Shown here piece after piece: positions 5,353-6,155 of a DNA stretch of 6,155 bases. Position numbers and translations under genes: made by a program. A model generated the notes under the pieces. The model was not told where the DNA came from, ran no database searches, and saw nothing but the letters and a program-made list of their open reading frames with translations. Position 1 is the stretch's first letter; every line of letters begins with the position of its first letter. This stretch comes from Acidisarcina sp. (GTDB lineage: Bacteria > Acidobacteriota > Blastocatellia > Pyrinomonadales > Pyrinomonadaceae). The stretch spans positions 1 through 6,155 of the forward strand of contig JAJNPX010000435.1 of assembly GCA_021155145.1 (NCBI GenBank), read 5' to 3'.

Positions 5353-6155
5353 ATGTTTGAACTTGTATTCGCTAATTTGAAGGTCCGGCCCTTTCGCACG
5401 CTGATCAGCGTGATCGGCGTCGCTCTTGGTGTGATCCTCGTCGTTCTGTTCACAGGCCTGGCGCGCGGTATGACCAACGACATGGCCAAGCGTGCATCGA
5501 ATTGGAAAGCCGAGATCGTCTTTACACGTCCGGGAGCCATGGAACTGACAAGTTCCAACGCCTCGGTCAGTACGGCGTACACCAAACACCTGGAGCAGAT
5601 CGAGGGAGTCGAAGCGACCGTACCGGTCATTCGATATATTACCGCGGATACCAGCGGGCGCTGGGGTATCTCTCAGCTCGACGGCGTCGACTGGGAGCCA
5701 TTTGCCGCAATGAACGGGATGTCGATAATCGAGGGGCGGGCTCCGACAGGCAATAACGAGGTCATTCTGGACGAGAGACGGCTCGTCGAGGACAAAGTAA
5801 AGGTCGGCGACACGATACAGCTCTTTGGCGATAGAGATTATAAGATCGTCGGCGTCTTTTCTCCGCCTTCCGGCTCGCGAGTCAAGATGTCGCTCGCCGC
5901 GATGCAGGATGCCCTTGAGGTGAAGGACAAGTGCACCTACATTCTCGTCAAGATCAAAGGGGGCCTTGATCCTGCCGTAGTTGCTGCAAGGATCGATCGG
6001 GAATTGCCGGGCAACAAGATCAATCTGACAAGAGACCTTATCATCGACGCGCAAGACCGCGTGCCGGCCCTGAATACCTTTCTCAAGGTGCTCGTCGGCC
6101 TGGGCGCCTTTGTTAGCACGATCTTCGTATTGCTTTCGATGTACACGACCATTAC
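5353..6155 (+). CDS. ABC transporter permease of MacB/FtsX type, N-terminal part
   Basis: The reading frame opens at ATG 5353, ten bases after the preceding stop, and runs off the right edge after 267 codons; family members are usually about 380-420 residues, so roughly a third is missing. The N-terminus (NLKVRPFRTLISVIGVALGV, 8-27) is the standard first membrane helix of MacB/FtsX permeases, with basic residues on the cytoplasmic side. A periplasmic core domain (MacB_PCD-like) covers about 40-240, with the typical IIEGRAP, NNEVILDE, VGDTIQL and YKIVGVFSPP segments. The second helix starts near 246 (VLVGLGAFVSTIFVLLS). Such permeases work with a separate ATPase, which would be expected just downstream. 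They serve in lipoprotein or glycolipid release, peptide export or mechanotransmission. The Shine-Dalgarno is weak (AGGA almost touches ATG). The short spacing suggests cotranscription with the glycosyltransferases; a functional link is plausible but unproven. Confidence 0.88.
   Translation, partial: MFELVFANLKVRPFRTLISVIGVALGVILVVLFTGLARGMTNDMAKRASNWKAEIVFTRPGAMELTSSNASVSTAYTKHLEQIEGVEATVPVIRYITADTSGRWGISQLDGVDWEPFAAMNGMSIIEGRAPTGNNEVILDERRLVEDKVKVGDTIQLFGDRDYKIVGVFSPPSGSRVKMSLAAMQDALEVKDKCTYILVKIKGGLDPAVVAARIDRELPGNKINLTRDLIIDAQDRVPALNTFLKVLVGLGAFVSTIFVLLSMYTTI

Noticed and set aside
5257..6054. Open frame of 265 codons on the minus strand
   Set aside because: It is antisense to the end of the GT4 gene and to the clear MacB/FtsX permease, and its translation has no recognisable domain.

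Overview
The window holds about 6.2 kb of bacterial DNA of roughly balanced to mildly GC-rich composition. It contains five plus-strand genes in a tight head-to-tail run and one divergent gene at the left edge. I see no rRNA, tRNA, insertion sequence, phage gene or CRISPR array. The gene content and protein style (a DUF4097-like exported protein, a PHP phosphoesterase, GT4 glycosyltransferases, a MacB/FtsX-type permease, frequent GTG/TTG starts) remind me of soil Acidobacteriota, perhaps Blastocatellia/Pyrinomonadaceae. That placement is a recollection-based guess, not a sequence-proven one.

Layout: 1-329 (minus) is the 5' part of a DUF4097-like protein running off the left edge. 330-596 is a divergent intergenic region with a possible sigma70 promoter and an 11-bp-phased direct repeat, TTAAAG. 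597-1826 is a PHP-domain metal-dependent phosphoesterase with a hydrophobic C-terminal segment. 1827-1899 is a short gap carrying a good-looking intrinsic terminator just before the next start. 1900-3108 is a GT4 glycosyltransferase of the MgtA/PimB-like subtype (D-x7-E motif). 3105-3938 is an unrecognised multi-pass membrane protein that overlaps it by 4 bases. 3948-5342 is a second GT4 glycosyltransferase (classical E-x7-E) with an interdomain insert. 5353-6155 is the start of a MacB/FtsX-type ABC transporter permease cut by the right edge.

How the genes may work together (inference): two retaining GT4 enzymes flanking an integral membrane protein, led by a possibly membrane-tethered PHP hydrolase and followed by an ABC permease, look like an envelope glycolipid or glycoconjugate assembly cluster. 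The permease could belong to an adjacent transporter operon instead. No substrate can be named from sequence alone. The points most worth a second look are the unknown membrane protein between the glycosyltransferases, the terminator/possible attenuator upstream of the first glycosyltransferase, and the roughly three-fold excess of GATC sites, which extends into the non-coding gaps.
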